The notes under the pieces were generated by a model. It had not been told where the DNA came from. It did no database searches and saw only the letters and a program-made list of their open reading frames with translations. Made by a program: the position numbers and the translations under genes. 64,000 nucleotides of DNA from VRUE01 sp963701265 (GTDB lineage Bacteria; Actinomycetota; Thermoleophilia; Solirubrobacterales; 70-9), in assembly GCA_963701265.1 (NCBI GenBank), contig OY969581.1:62001-126000 (forward strand), read 5' to 3'. How positions within the stretch are numbered: position 1 is the stretch's first letter; the number at the start of each line of letters is the position of its first letter. Below are positions 38,929 to 47,889 of the stretch, piece after piece.

Positions 38929-41900
38929 CTACCGGCCGCCGCGGCGCTTTTGCTTCTTACCCGCCTTGCCCTTTTTCTTTGCCTTGCCGCACTGCGCCTG
39001 AAGCGGCGGGTTCAGTTCGCGTGCCTTGCCGTTCTGGGCTGTGAAGAGCGCCGTCGCCCGGTTGGTTGAGGCGCAGATGTTGCGGGAGTTGACGAAGAGG
39101 CCCTTCTTGCCACCCGCCATGTTCAGCACCAGCTTGGTCAGCGGTGCGTCCGGCGTCGTTTCGAAGGTGGTGCGGATGCCGCCGTTGACGGAGTCCACCC
39201 GGCCAACCGCGTCAACCTCGATCGGCTGAGACGCCGGGCCACGAAGCGCCAACACCAGGTCGGGCAGCTTGTGCGAGGAGGATCGCAGGTAAGCCGGTCC
39301 TTCCAGGGGGTAGTCGACCAGAGGGCTGATCGCCCTTACATGGCCGTAGATAGAGCCCGCCGGGCACTGGTTTGCGGCGAACTGCACGCGAGTGCAGATC
39401 GTGTTGAAGTGGGCGTTCTCGATGAACTCCGAACGCGGCAGCGCCACCGACGTGCCGGCGATGTTGGCGCCCCCCGGCGGCATCGTCAGGGTCGCGCGGA
39501 AGGCTGGGTGGGCACCGCGGTTGGTCTTGCCCAGGAGCTTCAGCGAGAGCTTTGGCTTGAAGGCCAGCCCGGCGCATTCGCCCAACTGGAAGCGATCCGT
39601 CAGGGCGGCGGTGGAGCCCTGGGTAGAGAGCAGTGAGCCCGAGAAGGCCATCGGGTCACAGCTGGTCGGGTTGAGGATGAAGCTGGGCCGATCCAGGGCG
39701 ACGTCGATGGTGCGGATGTCGAGCGGGATGCCCTGCAGGATGTGGGGGATTGGATCGCTCTTGGCCGTCACCTGGGCGGTTTCGGGGTCGACGTAGAGGG
39801 CGGTGCGGACCACGATCGTGCCGAGGTCAAAGGGGCCGGCCACAGCCGGGGTGACGAAGGCAAGGCTGATCGGCGCGCCCATGTAGGGACCCGCGAGGTA
39901 GGCGTTGCCGGTCGCGTAGTAGGGCGCCGGGCCGGCTCCCGCACCGGCGGTTGCCGTCCCCACCTTCGCCGAAGCCGGGCAGCTCGGCGACGCCTGCTCG
40001 GCGGCGCCGGTCTTCGAGGCGGCGGCGGCGAGAGCGCCGTCCGAGCAGGGTGTGAGCCCGGCGAGGCGCCCGATCAAGCCCGGCGGCGGAGTGAGCGTCA
40101 GGGCGGAGAATTCCTGGGAGCCGTCTTCGCGGCGCAGGTGGACCGCCATCGGCGAATAGGAGGCCGCGATCGGCGACGCCGTCCCGGCCTGCAGCGAGGG
40201 CGAGTTTGGCTTTGCCGCGGCGCTTGTCGGGCAGCTGCGCCCACCGGGGCCCTGGGAGATTTTGTAGGCATCCGAAGGATCTGCGGGGGGGCCCGATTCC
40301 GGAGCCGACCAAGGGGTAATCGAGGACGTCGTCGAGAACCTGTTGCAGACGGCCGGGGTGCGAAGCGGGGCCGAAGCCCCACCGCGCAGTTGCAATTTGA
40401 CGTCTTCGACCGGCAGCTGGGGATTGTCGTCGAAGGTCGTGGTGAGGCGCCCGGTGTTGGGGTCCGCTTCGACCTTGCCGGCCAGCTTGACCAAGGTGCC
40501 GGTCTGGGGGTCGTCGATCACCAGATAGAGGCCGAGCAGGGTGCCGAAGGGGTTCTCGTGTGGTGCGGCGACGTAGACGCTGCCACCCAGTGGGTGATCG
40601 AGCAGCGGGGTGACCGCGGTCGCGGTGCCGATCTTGGATGAGTCGGGGCAGCGAACCGGCTCCGCGTTGGGCACTCCGCCGGCCATGCCGAGCTGGGCCT
40701 GGGTGCAGGCGCCGAGGCCGTTGGCCGAGGAGGGGTTGATCACCAGCCCTTCGGGCAGGGTCACCACGGTCTTCTTCAGGTGCGCGGTAGCGGTGCTTTC
40801 AGGATCTTCGTCCTGGGGGATGTGCAGGTCGACTTCGAAGCCCGAGGGCGAATCGGCGGCGTTGGTGGTGGGTCGCGCTACCAGCGAGGGGTCGAAGGCC
40901 AGGGCGTTGCAGCCAGTCAGTTCGTCACCGGTGAAGGAAGCATGGGCGAAGTTGCCCCGGTCTTCCCAGGTGTCGGCGTAGATATTCGTGGTCGCTGAGG
41001 CAGGGTCGCCGCACTTTGTCGGCAAAGTGAGGAAGGGCACGTCAAAGGCCCCAGCGTCACTGGCTTTGCGGCAGCCGGCGAACTTGGTTTCGGCACCGAA
41101 TTCGGTGCCGAATTCGGTTTTCCCTCCGAGCTTGCAGAGCGTCGCTTTTGCTCCGTAGAGTTCAGGGAACTTCTGAATTGGCGCCGTCAGCACGCTGAGT
41201 GCGTAACCGTCCTCGGGCTTCAATTCAGGCGTGAGCGTGTAGACGAACCCGGGCCGCAGGATCGCCACTCCAAATGCGAGCTGTGCCGGCGTACCGCGTT
41301 CGGCATCCATCACATAGAGGGGTTGGTTTTTGAACGTCCCCTGTTCGGTTTCCAGCGTTATCCCACCCACTACGCTTCCCGTCGGGCAGGTACTCGGCTG
41401 GGTCACCACTTCGGCGCTGGTCTGACACTTTTCTGGGGCGGCCTGCGGGTTGCCGACGAAGCCCGCCGGCGTGTCGGTCTTGATCAAGCGCACCGCACCA
41501 TTCGCGGCTCGAATCTTGGCTTCGGCCGATTCTTCCGCCCGCGTGTGTTCGGTGAAGTGCAGTTCGGCACCGACCTTGAACGGATGCCCGCCGGCCTGGG
41601 TGAAGTCGGCGTCGAGTTCGTCCAGGACACTGGTTTTGAAGACCGTGAAGTCCCAGTCGAGCGCCGGTGTCAGGCCGCTTACTGTGTCTTCGGCGCTGGC
41701 CGAAGACGGCGCACCGCCGCCCGAGGCGGTCACCTTGGTCGTCAGCGTTTCGGGGGCTTCGGGGAAGACCTGGCCCCTCAGTTCCAGAGCCGGATAGGAG
41801 CTCTGCGGTGGCACAGAGGCTTCCCTTTGGCAAAGTGCCGAGGTCGGGTGCACCGGCGGTGACTTCACGCAGCTCCAACCACCACCGGAGGCGCGCAGCA

Positions 41901-43854
41901 CCTGGGTGCCGTCGGGGAGCTGCGCTTCGATCGAAGTTTTGCCTCTAGCGTCGTTGCCAAAGCTGATTTGGGGAAAGCCACCGGCGGGAGAGATATAAGG
42001 ATCCGGAGGCTGCGGCTGGGTTCGGAAGCCCGAGGCAACTGTGATCACTTCGTTGCCGGCCATGTCCCTCGCTCTCGCTTCGCACTGGACAGCCGAAGGG
42101 GGTTCGGTGTCTTCGGTCGTGATCGTGTGTTCCGGGCTCGTCTCGCCGGGGATCGGGACGCCGTTTCGCAGCCACTGAAAGCTCCAGGTGCTGCCACCGA
42201 GGCCGGGACCCCAGAGAGCGATCGTGCGTTTTTTTTCGGACATGTTGGAAACAGTCACATTCGCCGAGAGAGTCAGTTCCTGCCCTTTGACGGCCGTGAT
42301 CGTGGTGCCGACGGGTATGCCGGTGCCGTTGATCTGCTGACCGACGGCAAAGGGCATGGCGCCCGCGGAGAGCGTCTCCGAGCCGTCGGCGGTCGCCGCG
42401 GCAGACAGGTCGAGTGTGCCCGCGCCGACAGCCGTGATCGTGGTGCCGGCAGGTATGCCGGTGGCCGATTCGGCACCGGTGATCGTTTGGCCAACCGTGA
42501 AGGCACCGTTGCTGGTGTGCACTTCGGTGAGTTGTTTGGAGCCTTTGGAGGCGATCGCCGTGCCGGTGGCCGTGGTCACCTCGGTGAGGACGTTGGTGAG
42601 GACGTTGGAATCCTCGGGGGCTTTGGGATCCTTGCTCACCGTGCCGGTTGCAAAGCCGCTCCAACCGATTGGTGCTTCACAGGTCTCGACGCTGTGGCTC
42701 GTGATTTCCACCCCCGAGGCGGAGGCGGTGGCGTTGGCCGAGAGTGTCAGCGTCTGGCCGCCCTCTTCCGTTACATCTTTAGTGATCGTCGTGCCGGCCG
42801 AGATCCCTTCCCCGAGTACTTCCTGCGTCTGCGCAAATGGCAGTGCGCCGGCCTGCAATTCCTGCGTCCCCGATGCGACCGCCGGGGTTGAGAGTTCGAG
42901 TGTGTCGGGGCCGACCGCGTCGATTGTTGTAAACGCGTGCAGCGTGAATGGGTGTTTTATGCTGTAGTCGACGCTCGACGAGACTTCGATCGTGCTGCCG
43001 TTGATGGCAACGATTCTCCCCCGGTTCCCCCCCAGCCCTTCTCCAGTCAGCATCTGGCCGACTACGAATTCGCCGCTCGTCGTGTTTACGTTTTCGACTT
43101 TATTGTCACGAGAGCCACTGGGCAACGCTTCGGCGGCGGTGCCGGTGCCGGTCGCTTCCGGCGTGACTCCGGGCGCGGTGATCTGCTGAGTACTCCCACC
43201 CAAATCCACAGAGCCGAGAAATTCGCCGAAGCTCGTCGTCAATCCCGTGACGAGCTTGGAGTCCTCTGTGAGCGTTCCGGTGCCTTTCGTCGTGACAACA
43301 TGGGTGAGGACTTTCGAGCCGGCGGTGGTGGTCGCGGTTGCAGTGACTAGCCTGGCGGCGGGACCCCGAACCATTGGAATGCTATCCCCTGTGGGTGGCG
43401 CCGGCGAGGGCACTGGGTCAAGGAGGGCCGACCGCGAGTAAGAAATGGCGGGGATCGGCGCGAAGGCGCTGGCAGGCCCGTCGGCGTCGTTGGTGAGGGT
43501 GAGCTGACACTGCAGCGGCTTGCCCTGGTCTTCGGCGGTCAGCGTGTGAGTGCTCTGCGTCTCGCCTTCGATCTTTTTGCCACTGCGCCACCACTGGTAG
43601 GTCTTTTCGGGCGTGGGGTTGCCGAATATCGTGCCCGTTTCACAGCTGATCGTGTCGCCGACTTTGGGGTTCGGCGAAGCTGTGTTTTTGACTACGACGT
43701 CGTAGGCGAGACGTTCGTCGCCGCGGTTGAGCGGGACATTGACTCGTTTGAGCTGGACGTCGAGGCTCGGAACGGCGGCGGCCGAGGTGGCTGCGATCGC
43801 CGCGATCAGGGCGCTGGCGCAGAGGGCGAGGGCGATTGCTGTTCGAGACTTCAC
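38929..43854 (-). CDS. Giant exported protein, phage-like repeats plus four two-cysteine modules (first copy)
   Basis: A 1641-residue exported protein, the largest gene here. Signal peptide 1-27; Ig-like domain about 30-135 (TYQWWRSGKKIEGETQSTHTL); a Thr/Gly-rich repeat region about 170-540 with units like GIPAGTTITAVGAGTLDLSAAAT and GIPVGTTITAVKGQELTLSANVT, reminiscent of phage structural proteins; a second Ig-like domain about 555-600 (FQWLRNGVPIPGETS); then four modules starting about 798, 1030, 1250 and 1468 that align with those of the 1066-residue protein (for example CPDSSKIGTATAVTPLLDHP and CPAGSIYGHVRAISPLVDYP). It ends in a Lys/Arg tail (KKKGKAGKKQKRRGGR). Start is GTG overlapping the upstream stop (GTGA). 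Adhesin or matrix role is inferred. Confidence 0.88.
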   Translation of the reverse strand: MKSRTAIALALCASALIAAIAATSAAAVPSLDVQLKRVNVPLNRGDERLAYDVVVKNTASPNPKVGDTISCETGTIFGNPTPEKTYQWWRSGKKIEGETQSTHTLTAEDQGKPLQCQLTLTNDADGPASAFAPIPAISYSRSALLDPVPSPAPPTGDSIPMVRGPAARLVTATATTTAGSKVLTHVVTTKGTGTLTEDSKLVTGLTTSFGEFLGSVDLGGSTQQITAPGVTPEATGTGTAAEALPSGSRDNKVENVNTTSGEFVVGQMLTGEGLGGNRGRIVAINGSTIEVSSSVDYSIKHPFTLHAFTTIDAVGPDTLELSTPAVASGTQELQAGALPFAQTQEVLGEGISAGTTITKDVTEEGGQTLTLSANATASASGVEITSHSVETCEAPIGWSGFATGTVSKDPKAPEDSNVLTNVLTEVTTATGTAIASKGSKQLTEVHTSNGAFTVGQTITGAESATGIPAGTTITAVGAGTLDLSAAATADGSETLSAGAMPFAVGQQINGTGIPVGTTITAVKGQELTLSANVTVSNMSEKKRTIALWGPGLGGSTWSFQWLRNGVPIPGETSPEHTITTEDTEPPSAVQCEARARDMAGNEVITVASGFRTQPQPPDPYISPAGGFPQISFGNDARGKTSIEAQLPDGTQVLRASGGGWSCVKSPPVHPTSALCQREASVPPQSSYPALELRGQVFPEAPETLTTKVTASGGGAPSSASAEDTVSGLTPALDWDFTVFKTSVLDELDADFTQAGGHPFKVGAELHFTEHTRAEESAEAKIRAANGAVRLIKTDTPAGFVGNPQAAPEKCQTSAEVVTQPSTCPTGSVVGGITLETEQGTFKNQPLYVMDAERGTPAQLAFGVAILRPGFVYTLTPELKPEDGYALSVLTAPIQKFPELYGAKATLCKLGGKTEFGTEFGAETKFAGCRKASDAGAFDVPFLTLPTKCGDPASATTNIYADTWEDRGNFAHASFTGDELTGCNALAFDPSLVARPTTNAADSPSGFEVDLHIPQDEDPESTATAHLKKTVVTLPEGLVINPSSANGLGACTQAQLGMAGGVPNAEPVRCPDSSKIGTATAVTPLLDHPLGGSVYVAAPHENPFGTLLGLYLVIDDPQTGTLVKLAGKVEADPNTGRLTTTFDDNPQLPVEDVKLQLRGGASAPLRTPAVCNRFSTTSSITPWSAPESGPPADPSDAYKISQGPGGRSCPTSAAAKPNSPSLQAGTASPIAASYSPMAVHLRREDGSQEFSALTLTPPPGLIGRLAGLTPCSDGALAAAASKTGAAEQASPSCPASAKVGTATAGAGAGPAPYYATGNAYLAGPYMGAPISLAFVTPAVAGPFDLGTIVVRTALYVDPETAQVTAKSDPIPHILQGIPLDIRTIDVALDRPSFILNPTSCDPMAFSGSLLSTQGSTAALTDRFQLGECAGLAFKPKLSLKLLGKTNRGAHPAFRATLTMPPGGANIAGTSVALPRSEFIENAHFNTICTRVQFAANQCPAGSIYGHVRAISPLVDYPLEGPAYLRSSSHKLPDLVLALRGPASQPIEVDAVGRVDSVNGGIRTTFETTPDAPLTKLVLNMAGGKKGLFVNSRNICASTNRATALFTAQNGKARELNPPLQAQCGKAKKKGKAGKKQKRRGGR

Positions 43855-46133
43855 TTGCTACCTCCGCGCTTGTGGCCGGCTCGTTTGTGGCTTTTCTTTG
43901 ACTTCTTCTGCTTCTTTGACTTCTTCACGCAGCGACCGTGCTTGCGGGTGAAGCTCTTGTCGCAGGTGGGGGTCTGTTTGAGGTTGGGTGGCCCGGAGAA
44001 GGAGTCGGTCGAGGCAGGTGGGCTGGCGGGTCGCTGGCTCGAGGCGCCCTGACAGGCCCCTTCGGTGAGCGGATCACAGGGAAGCGTTGGAGCGGGATTG
44101 GCAAAGCCACCGCCGGCGCGGGCCAGGTAGGCGTCGCGGGCGCCATCGCCGTCTTGGGGAAGGAGCCTCGAGGTGGTGGTGAAGCCAACCTCAGTGCCGT
44201 CAGGCGAGAGGATCGGCAGCTGCTGGAAGATCTTCACCTCGCTGGGCAGCCGCGAGAGCTCCCCTTCGTGCCAGAGATAGGGGTTTTCATCGCCGTCTTC
44301 GTCGCCATCGACCAGTGGCTCCGCTGTGCCGAAGGCGACCGTCTGGCCGTCCTCGCTTGCCCAACGTCCCTTCTCGGCGAAGTTGGGGGTCGGGGTGGCG
44401 CGGATCGGGTCGACCGAGGCCGCAAAGGGCCGCGCGTCGGGACCACCTGGTGCGCAGGAGACGCAGATCAGGGTTTCGACTTCGGAGTCGTAGCGGTAGA
44501 CGTCGGCGCGGCCGTTGTCTGCGTCTTCGCTGGTCAGCGAGGCGTTGGAGAGGAAGAGCAGGATGTGGCCGTCACCGCCGCCTTCTGCGCCACCGCCCAG
44601 TAGTGGGACGGGGTAGGCCTGCACGAAGCTGTTGCCGGATCCCCACAGTGTGTTGTCGTCGGTGGTGGCAAGGCGGCCGATGAAGGAGAGATCGCCGCTT
44701 TGGGCGTTATGGAGGTAGAGGTTGGGCTGTCCCGCTGCGGCGCTTTGTCCGGCGGGATTCTGATCGCTGGTCAGCACGCCCTGGGCGACGAAGTAGGCGT
44801 GGCTGCCGTCGGCGGAGATCGCCGTGATCGAGCTGAGCACGTTTGCGTCCTTGCCCGGTTCGAGGTCTCCGGCCCCACCCTTGGAGACGAGGGTGATCTG
44901 TTCGCCCGGTGCCTTGGCGGAGTCATAGAGATAGAGGTCGCAGCCTTTGGAGGAGCCGAGGCTGGAGCTGCAGGGGTCGGCACTTGTGTCGAGATCATCC
45001 GCGCTCAGTTTGCGCGGGCTCGTCAGATAGGCCTTGGTGCCGTCAAGCGAGGCACCCTGGAAGATGTCGTCGCCTGCTTCGCTGGGAGCGCCTGGGATCA
45101 GTTCCGTGATTTCAGGCCCGCTCGGTGTTTCGCTTCGCTTGAGGATGCGCAACGGATTGGTGGTCGTACAGGGCGGGCCTTCGGCGGTGTTTGAGTCAAA
45201 GGCCTGGGCGGGACGGGTGGAGAAGTAAATGCGTGAGGCGTCGGGGGAGATCGCTCCCGCGACCAGGCCACTTCCTCCTCCGAGGCGGGATCCGCAGCGA
45301 CCGCCGTAGACGACACCGTCCTTGTCGCGCGCCAGCAGTTCGATGCTCGGCTGGCCGAGGGCGTCTCGATGGACCAGGTAGCTTGGGGTGTATCCGCCCT
45401 CTTCGCTGATCGAGGTTGTGCTGGGGTCGCCGGACAGGTAGGTGGTCGAAGACCACTTCGAGTTGAAGACCGTGGCCGAGAGGTCGGCTGAGCTGCCACT
45501 CGAGCGGTTTTCGTTGAGCGAGAACTGCTGGCTTTCACCGCTTTGATCGACCGGGACCAGGAAGGGCGAGAGCGCTTTGAACACCCCACCTGGGGCGCCC
45601 GTGAAGAACTGCGATTCACCGGCCAAGCTCTGGGCCTGGGTGGCTCCCTGCATCACCCAACGGTCGAGATCCTCGCCGAAGGCGAAGGGGCCTCCGTTCA
45701 GGCCGCCTCCCCATAGGATCGCCGCCGGGGCGGGAGGCGAGGTCGGGTCGGTGGCCCAACCGGCCGGGTCGCGCGTGGCGACGTAGTTGTCACCGACGAA
45801 GACCTGTAGGCCGGGGGTTTCGGCCAGTGCTGCCTTGGAGACGAAGAGCGCCCGGCTGCCGTCGGCGGAGAAAGCGCCCACTTCACTCGTTTCCTGACCG
45901 AACTTCTTCGGCGGGTTGAGCATCTCCAGTGCCATGCAGCTCGGCAGGTAGGTGGTCCCGTTGGGTAGGACTTCCGAGGTCTGTGCTTCCCGGATGGCTT
46001 CGTTAGAGCAGGCGGCCTCTGCCCGGGACGCAGAAGCAAGTGTCAGCGCAAGGAGAGTGAGCAACGCACAGGCGAAAGAGCTGCGCCCAACATGGAGCTG
46101 CCTGTGGAGGATCTGGAAGCTTGTATTTGCCAT
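43851..46133 (-). CDS. Exported TolB/WD40-like beta-propeller protein with basic tail (first copy)
   Basis: A 760-residue exported protein beginning MANTSFQILHRQ at ATG 46131-46133; AAGGAGAG lies upstream, so the longer reading from 46181 is rejected. A signal segment (FACALLTLLALTLASASRAEA) follows a 30-residue basic N-terminus. Propeller blades include SADGSRALFVS, SPDASRIYFST, SLDGTKAYLTS, SADGSHAYFVA and SPDGTEVGFTT. A CVSC motif and a closing RDAYLARAGGGFANPAPTLPC segment match the paralogue at 36649-38925. The C-terminus is a long Lys/Arg tail (VKKSKKQKKSKKSHKRAGHKRGGSK-like). It is the first gene of the six-gene run. No enzyme motif is seen. Confidence 0.88.
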   Translation of the reverse strand: MANTSFQILHRQLHVGRSSFACALLTLLALTLASASRAEAACSNEAIREAQTSEVLPNGTTYLPSCMALEMLNPPKKFGQETSEVGAFSADGSRALFVSKAALAETPGLQVFVGDNYVATRDPAGWATDPTSPPAPAAILWGGGLNGGPFAFGEDLDRWVMQGATQAQSLAGESQFFTGAPGGVFKALSPFLVPVDQSGESQQFSLNENRSSGSSADLSATVFNSKWSSTTYLSGDPSTTSISEEGGYTPSYLVHRDALGQPSIELLARDKDGVVYGGRCGSRLGGGSGLVAGAISPDASRIYFSTRPAQAFDSNTAEGPPCTTTNPLRILKRSETPSGPEITELIPGAPSEAGDDIFQGASLDGTKAYLTSPRKLSADDLDTSADPCSSSLGSSKGCDLYLYDSAKAPGEQITLVSKGGAGDLEPGKDANVLSSITAISADGSHAYFVAQGVLTSDQNPAGQSAAAGQPNLYLHNAQSGDLSFIGRLATTDDNTLWGSGNSFVQAYPVPLLGGGAEGGGDGHILLFLSNASLTSEDADNGRADVYRYDSEVETLICVSCAPGGPDARPFAASVDPIRATPTPNFAEKGRWASEDGQTVAFGTAEPLVDGDEDGDENPYLWHEGELSRLPSEVKIFQQLPILSPDGTEVGFTTTSRLLPQDGDGARDAYLARAGGGFANPAPTLPCDPLTEGACQGASSQRPASPPASTDSFSGPPNLKQTPTCDKSFTRKHGRCVKKSKKQKKSKKSHKRAGHKRGGSK

Positions 46134-46190
46134 TGCGTCTCTCCTTGCTGCACTAGGTGAAAGCGGCGGAAATACGGTCACATCGAGATC

Positions 46191-46226
46191 GCTCTCAGCC
46201 CGGCATGGAACCGCCGGGCTGAGAGC
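46191..46226 (-). terminator. Perfect 14-bp hairpin between collagen-like gene and exported-protein operon
   Basis: GCTCTCAGCCCGGC and its exact complement GCCGGGCTGAGAGC flank an 8-nt loop (ATGGAACC). It starts 8 nt after the collagen-like gene stops and lies 57 nt before the next start. There is no T-tract. It may end the collagen-like transcript or attenuate reading into the operon. Confidence 0.65.
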
Positions 46227-46233
46227 AAACGCC

Positions 46234-47079
46234 CTATGGTGCGGTGACCGCCCAGCTGCCGAAGCGTCGGGTCCCTTCTCCCCAGTTGATCAGAGCGATC
46301 ACGGCCCCCGAAGGGGAGGCGCCGTTGGTGCCGCCGGGACTCCCGTTCGGCAAGATTGTGCCGAACCCGGATCCAGCTTCGGACGCCGTGTACACACATA
46401 GATGTCCGGCTTTCGCTTTGGGTTCTTCGGCACTACCGGGACAGTTTTCTTTTTCTTCCGCGGTGGTATCCCCCGTGGGGAATCCTTCTTTTAGAAAATG
46501 AGCGTGGGGCGGATCAAGAGATGCAGCCAGTGGAATGTTGAATGAAATTGGGGAGTACAGAGCGGCAGCAAAGTTGGAAGGCCCCGCTGTCACCGTGCAG
46601 TCCGGCAGGCTGCATGTCGTTGAGGGCGTCGTACCTACGGCCCAAGATCCAGTCTCTGTTTGACCGCTGGGCAGCGTGCCGCCGGCTGTCCACGGCGACC
46701 CTTGCTCACCGTTGCAGGCGTAGGTGGTGGATGTTCCGACGAGTTTGGTGCCGCCTTCGGTGCAGCTCCCTTGGGCGCCGGTGAACTCGGTATTGGTGAC
46801 GCTTTGCCCGTCCTGGCCATCCTGCCCATCGACACCATCGATCCCGTTGGCGCCGTCTCGACCAGCGGCACCCGCGGGGCCTGCCGGCCCAGCCGGGCCC
46901 GTATCGCCCTTCGCGCCCTTGGGGCCCTTAGGCCCCTTCTTGGCCTTGGCGCTCGCGGTGGCCTTGCCGCCGCCTGAAGAGTTAGAGGCGGCGTAGGCGC
47001 CGCCGAACATCGCGAAGACCAGGGCCATCACCGAGATGACTCCGGGGATGCCAAAGCGCGTGCGTAGCGTCGAGAACAT
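46234..47079 (-). CDS. Collagen-like exported surface protein
   Basis: A 281-residue protein with an N-terminal hydrophobic segment (GVISVMALVFAMFGGAYAAS) like that of the decapeptide-repeat protein at the left edge. A basic GPKGPKGAKG leads into a Gly-X-Y tract of about 15 triplets (GDTGPAGPAGPAGAAGRDG, GIDGVDGQDGQDGQ), a short collagen-like triple helix. The C-terminal 170 residues are a beta-rich head with Cys pairs (GSCTEGGTK ... YACNGEQG; TTCSLPDCTV). AAGGAGAG precedes ATG 47077-47079 by about 8 nt. It has its own promoter and a structured leader. It may form a stalk-and-head trimer on the surface; this is inferred from known bacterial collagen-like proteins. Confidence 0.87.
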   Translation of the reverse strand: MFSTLRTRFGIPGVISVMALVFAMFGGAYAASNSSGGGKATASAKAKKGPKGPKGAKGDTGPAGPAGPAGAAGRDGANGIDGVDGQDGQDGQSVTNTEFTGAQGSCTEGGTKLVGTSTTYACNGEQGSPWTAGGTLPSGQTETGSWAVGTTPSTTCSLPDCTVTAGPSNFAAALYSPISFNIPLAASLDPPHAHFLKEGFPTGDTTAEEKENCPGSAEEPKAKAGHLCVYTASEAGSGFGTILPNGSPGGTNGASPSGAVIALINWGEGTRRFGSWAVTAP

Positions 47080-47116
47080 CTAGATCTCTCTCCTTGTCCC
47101 GTGAGCCCCTCTGCCC

Positions 47117-47222
47117 GCCGCTTCCCTTAGCGGCTTCCTCGAGGCTCGGTTATGTCCCTGTACTGACCCGTTCTTGGGAACGGGCTCTCCGGGAGCATAA
47201 AAGAAACGTTTTACGAATGCAA
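47117..47222 (-). promoter_or_regulatory. Promoter and structured leader of the collagen-like gene
   Basis: On the minus strand TTGCAT (47217-47222) and TATGCT (47194-47199) are separated by exactly 17 bp, a strong vegetative-type promoter. The roughly 110-nt leader folds into two perfect hairpins: CCCGTTC/GAACGGG (47167-47184, loop TTGG) and GCCGCT/AGCGGC (47117-47134). Confidence 0.65.
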
Positions 47223-47253
47223 GGAGAAGTTTCTGAAATGAATGACGCGGGTT

Positions 47254-47889
47254 CTAATACGGGCGCAAGACGAGGGCGGTGAGGTCGGGGAGCAGCTCGG
47301 GCAGGCGGGCCGGTTCGCCGGCATTGAGGCGGCGGGCGATCAGGGTGGCGATGCCTCCCATCAAGACCTGGTCGCGGATTTCGACGTCCATCTCGGCGGG
47401 TCCACCAGGAGGCCGGATCGTCTCGGCGAGCAGCTGCATCGCATCGCGGTAGCGGGCCGCGATCTCCCCCCCGGCCGCCAGCGGCTCGGTCAGGTAGAAG
47501 CGGGCAACGGCGAGATCGCGGGAGAGGACGTCGAGCAGGGCGGCGAGCCTCGCCTCAACCTGCTCGGGCCAGGACGCGGAGGGATCTCCGGCCGCCAGCA
47601 TCGAGGCGCGGACGTGGTCGTCGATCATCGCGTAGGCGGCGAGGAAGCAACCCTCCTTGTCGCGAAAGTGCTCGTAGAAAGTACGGCGGGATATCTGGGC
47701 CGCGGCAGTGATCTTGCCGATCGTGGTTGCGTTGTAGCCGTGCTCGGCAACGGCCTCGACAACACCGTTGAGCAGGCGCTCGCGCTGGTTCTCGGCGACG
47801 AATTCGCGCGGCAGGCCGTGGCGCCCGGGCGGTAGCCGCTCCTTGCCCGCGGCGAGCTGCTCTGCGGCTGCGCGCGCTCCGTCAGCCAT
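47254..47889 (-). CDS. TetR-family regulator 1
   Basis: A 211-residue TetR repressor. The N-terminal motif PPGRHGLPREFVAENQRERLL precedes the helix-turn-helix, whose recognition part reads ISRRTFYEHFRDKEGCFLAAY. The rest is an all-helical ligand domain with QVLMGGIATLIARRLNAGEPARLPELLPDL near the end. It overlaps the end of regulator 2 by 8 nt, so the two are co-transcribed leftwards. It shares the GRH-LPREF motif with regulators 4, 5 and 7 of this cluster. No target enzyme gene lies next to it. Ligand unknown. Confidence 0.92.
   Translation of the reverse strand: MADGARAAAEQLAAGKERLPPGRHGLPREFVAENQRERLLNGVVEAVAEHGYNATTIGKITAAAQISRRTFYEHFRDKEGCFLAAYAMIDDHVRASMLAAGDPSASWPEQVEARLAALLDVLSRDLAVARFYLTEPLAAGGEIAARYRDAMQLLAETIRPPGGPAEMDVEIRDQVLMGGIATLIARRLNAGEPARLPELLPDLTALVLRPY

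Noticed and set aside
38929..43854. Prophage tail gene
   Set aside because: Only one region has phage-like repeats; there is a signal peptide, a basic tail and no neighbouring phage genes.
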